From NCBI RefSeq assembly GCF_036997485.1, contig NZ_JAWLPU010000003.1:372001-436000 (forward strand): a stretch of 64,000 bases of DNA, read 5' to 3'. The translations under genes and the position numbers were made by a program. The notes under the pieces are model-generated. The model made no database searches. It was not told the DNA's origin and saw nothing but the letters and a program-made list of their open reading frames with translations. This document shows positions 62,352-64,000 of the stretch, one piece after another (the first letter of the stretch is position 1; each line of letters begins with the position of its first letter). The stretch comes from Brachyspira pilosicoli (GTDB lineage Bacteria > Spirochaetota > Brachyspiria > Brachyspirales > Brachyspiraceae).

Positions 62352-64000
62352 AATCACTTCCTTGATATAGTTTTTCCTTTTGCTTATTTAGTAAATGTAT
62401 TTCACGGGCTTTATTACATATAGCTTCAAATCCTTCATTACTGTGGAGCGTTGTAGTTTTTAATACTTCCTCTCTCCTATAGTCTATATCCCCGCTTTTT
62501 ATCTTTACAATAAGCTCATCTAATTTTTCTTGTATATTATCACTATACAGTTTTTCCTTGCTTCTTATCTGATTAGCTATATGCTCGTTTCCTAATACGT
62601 TTAGAGCATCTTCAGCTGTTGCATCTTTATTAAGAGTTAAGAGCCTTATATAAAATTCCCTTGTGATATCTTTTTTAATAAGATCTACACCTATCTCTTT
62701 CTCTGCCTCTTTTATTAAAGATGGATTCAAAGCAAGTAAATATATTAAACTATTTTCATAGTAAAATTTATTATCTTTTACATTTTTTTGTAAAGCAGAA
62801 ACAGTTTTTGTGTTTTGAGCTTTATTAGTTAAAGTCTTTAAATAATCTCTATTGAAAGCATCTCTATCAATAGAAAGTTCTGATGAAACATGAGAAATTA
62901 TCATTTGTTTTTCTGTCTCACTTTTCAAAACATCTAAATACTTATAAAACAACTTTACTATATAGAGTTTTTCTTCTATACTAAGTAATGCTATATCTTT
63001 ATTAGCTGATGTTTTTAATAAAAAATCATACCAAGCAAGTTTTTTATTATATAGTATATCAAAACCATTAGCATTATTTATAGTAAAAAACTCATCTAAA
63101 TCTTTAGTTGTTTCTATCAATAGTATAGTCAATTTTAAATCAAACTTCAATAGTGTTAATATAGCCATTTTAGTGGCTTTTTGCCCAGCTTCATCATTAT
63201 CCAAAGCTAAAACTACATTGTTGGTATATTTTTTTATTTCTTTTGCATGTTCTTCTGTAATGGCAGTACCTAAGCTTCCAACAACATTTTTTATATTCAT
63301 TTTGTGGCAAGCAATAGTGTCCATATAGCCTTCTACCAATATAACTTCATCTTTTTTCATTATATGTGTTTTGGCTACATTTATACCATATAAAGTAGAT
63401 TTTTTCTTAAATATTAAACTTTCTTTTGAGTTTAAATATTTCGGCTCTTTTCCATCAATGCTTCTTCCGCCAAAGCCTATAATCTCCTCTTTTTCATTGA
63501 TTATCGGAAACATTATTCTATTTATAAATGTGTCATAAAAATGGTTCGGATTATTTTTACTTATGCTTGCTAAACCTAATGCATTTATATTGTTTGTAGT
63601 AATATTATTTTCATTTAAAGCTCTAATTAGAGCATTCCAGCTTGGAGGAGCATATCCTATTTTGAATTCCTTTATAATAGAGAATGGTATTTTTCTTTTT
63701 TTTAGATAATCTATAGCCTCTTTATAAAAATATTCCCCATTATTATTTTTTAATAAAAGATTTTTACCAAAGAAGTTGCAAGCTATTTTATTTATTCTTT
63801 TGCTTTCTACAAATATTTGGTCTTTATGTTTATTTTTTTGAGAGAAAAAATTGCTGGTATCAATAGAAAATCTATTTCCAAGATATTTTACAGCTTCTTT
63901 AAAATCCATAGCCTCTTTTTCTTTTAGGTATGTAAATATATTTCCTTTAGCACCGCATGTAAAACATTTATATATACCTTTAGAATCGTCAACAGACATA
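62341..64000 (-). CDS. dnaG: DNA primase DnaG (N-terminus beyond the window)
   Basis: This is a partial primase, 552 or more residues. The frame is open to the right edge, so the apparent first Met is internal. The second half of the zinc-binding domain is seen as CFTCGAKGN. The TOPRIM catalytic core follows: [33 protein letters not shown] and [14 protein letters not shown] (metal-binding Glu and Asp). The C-terminal helical part should contact DnaB. The stop overlaps the start region of rpoD, so the two are translationally coupled. Confidence 0.97.
   Translation of the reverse strand, partial: MSVDDSKGIYKCFTCGAKGNIFTYLKEKEAMDFKEAVKYLGNRFSIDTSNFFSQKNKHKDQIFVESKRINKIACNFFGKNLLLKNNNGEYFYKEAIDYLKKRKIPFSIIKEFKIGYAPPSWNALIRALNENNITTNNINALGLASISKNNPNHFYDTFINRIMFPIINEKEEIIGFGGRSIDGKEPKYLNSKESLIFKKKSTLYGINVAKTHIMKKDEVILVEGYMDTIACHKMNIKNVVGSLGTAITEEHAKEIKKYTNNVVLALDNDEAGQKATKMAILTLLKFDLKLTILLIETTKDLDEFFTINNANGFDILYNKKLAWYDFLLKTSANKDIALLSIEEKLYIVKLFYKYLDVLKSETEKQMIISHVSSELSIDRDAFNRDYLKTLTNKAQNTKTVSALQKNVKDNKFYYENSLIYLLALNPSLIKEAEKEIGVDLIKKDITREFYIRLLTLNKDATAEDALNVLGNEHIANQIRSKEKLYSDNIQEKLDELIVKIKSGDIDYRREEVLKTTTLHSNEGFEAICNKAREIHLLNKQKEKLYQGSDYDD

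Overview
This window comes from a very AT-rich, double-membrane bacterium, most likely a Brachyspira-type spirochaete. The grounds are the AT-rich codon use, many lipoproteins with short spirochaete-style lipoboxes, DUF285 (BspA-type) repeat proteins, an MCP and CheW, TPR-rich envelope proteins, and housekeeping genes (rpoD, dnaG, nusB, ychF) with spirochaete-like extensions. I saw no rRNA or tRNA genes, CRISPR arrays, transposases or phage genes.

Positions 1-14,500 hold a sugar ABC transporter region. Three paralogous family-1 solute-binding lipoproteins (the first cut by the window edge) and one pair of MalF/MalG-type permeases lie on the + strand. Between the second and third binding proteins sits a reverse-strand block of three tandem paralogues of about 850 residues. 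Each joins eleven DUF285 repeats to a C-terminal half that reads as a DUF4132 domain, with no signal peptide. An insertion of about 330 bp, probably MITE-like, separates two of these copies. Positions 14,500-23,800 hold an ABC-F protein (possibly antibiotic resistance), an M30-like metallopeptidase lipoprotein, two tandem seven-TM proteins with degenerate MCP signalling tips plus a CvpA-like protein, and a MATE exporter.

Positions 24,000-31,000 hold an orphan oligopeptide-binding lipoprotein and an alpha-galactoside operon (two permeases, a binding protein, melA). The binding protein carries an in-frame TGA. Positions 31,000-37,700 hold a Rieske oxygenase, YchF, a ClC protein with alanine in place of the gating glutamate, and a dicarboxylate/amino-acid symporter divergent from a cysteine desulfidase-family enzyme. 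Positions 37,748-41,185 are a compact five-gene operon of uncharacterised genes: a conserved protein, a secreted TPR protein, a DUF721/DciA-like protein, a sigma-factor-like protein and a possible partner or anti-sigma protein overlapping it by 4 nt.

Positions 41,400-54,000 hold tag, a Na/Pi cotransporter, an MCP with an extracytoplasmic sensor, a lipoprotein, an aldo/keto reductase, a large TPR membrane protein with acidic tandem repeats, an orphan ATP-synthase epsilon subunit, a YbgC-like thioesterase, a pseudo-receiver/PilZ protein, 5-formyl-THF cyclo-ligase, and cheW behind a sigma-28-like promoter. Positions 54,000-64,000 hold copA, a DUF4405 cytochrome b-like protein, nusB with an overlapping TPR gene, and rpoD with dnaG (its N-terminus beyond the right edge). 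The strongest candidates for undescribed biology are the DUF285-DUF4132 triplet, the sigma-like operon, the 7TM-MCP-like pair, the gating-glutamate-less ClC and the structured dispersed repeats. Everything here is read by eye; no searches were run.
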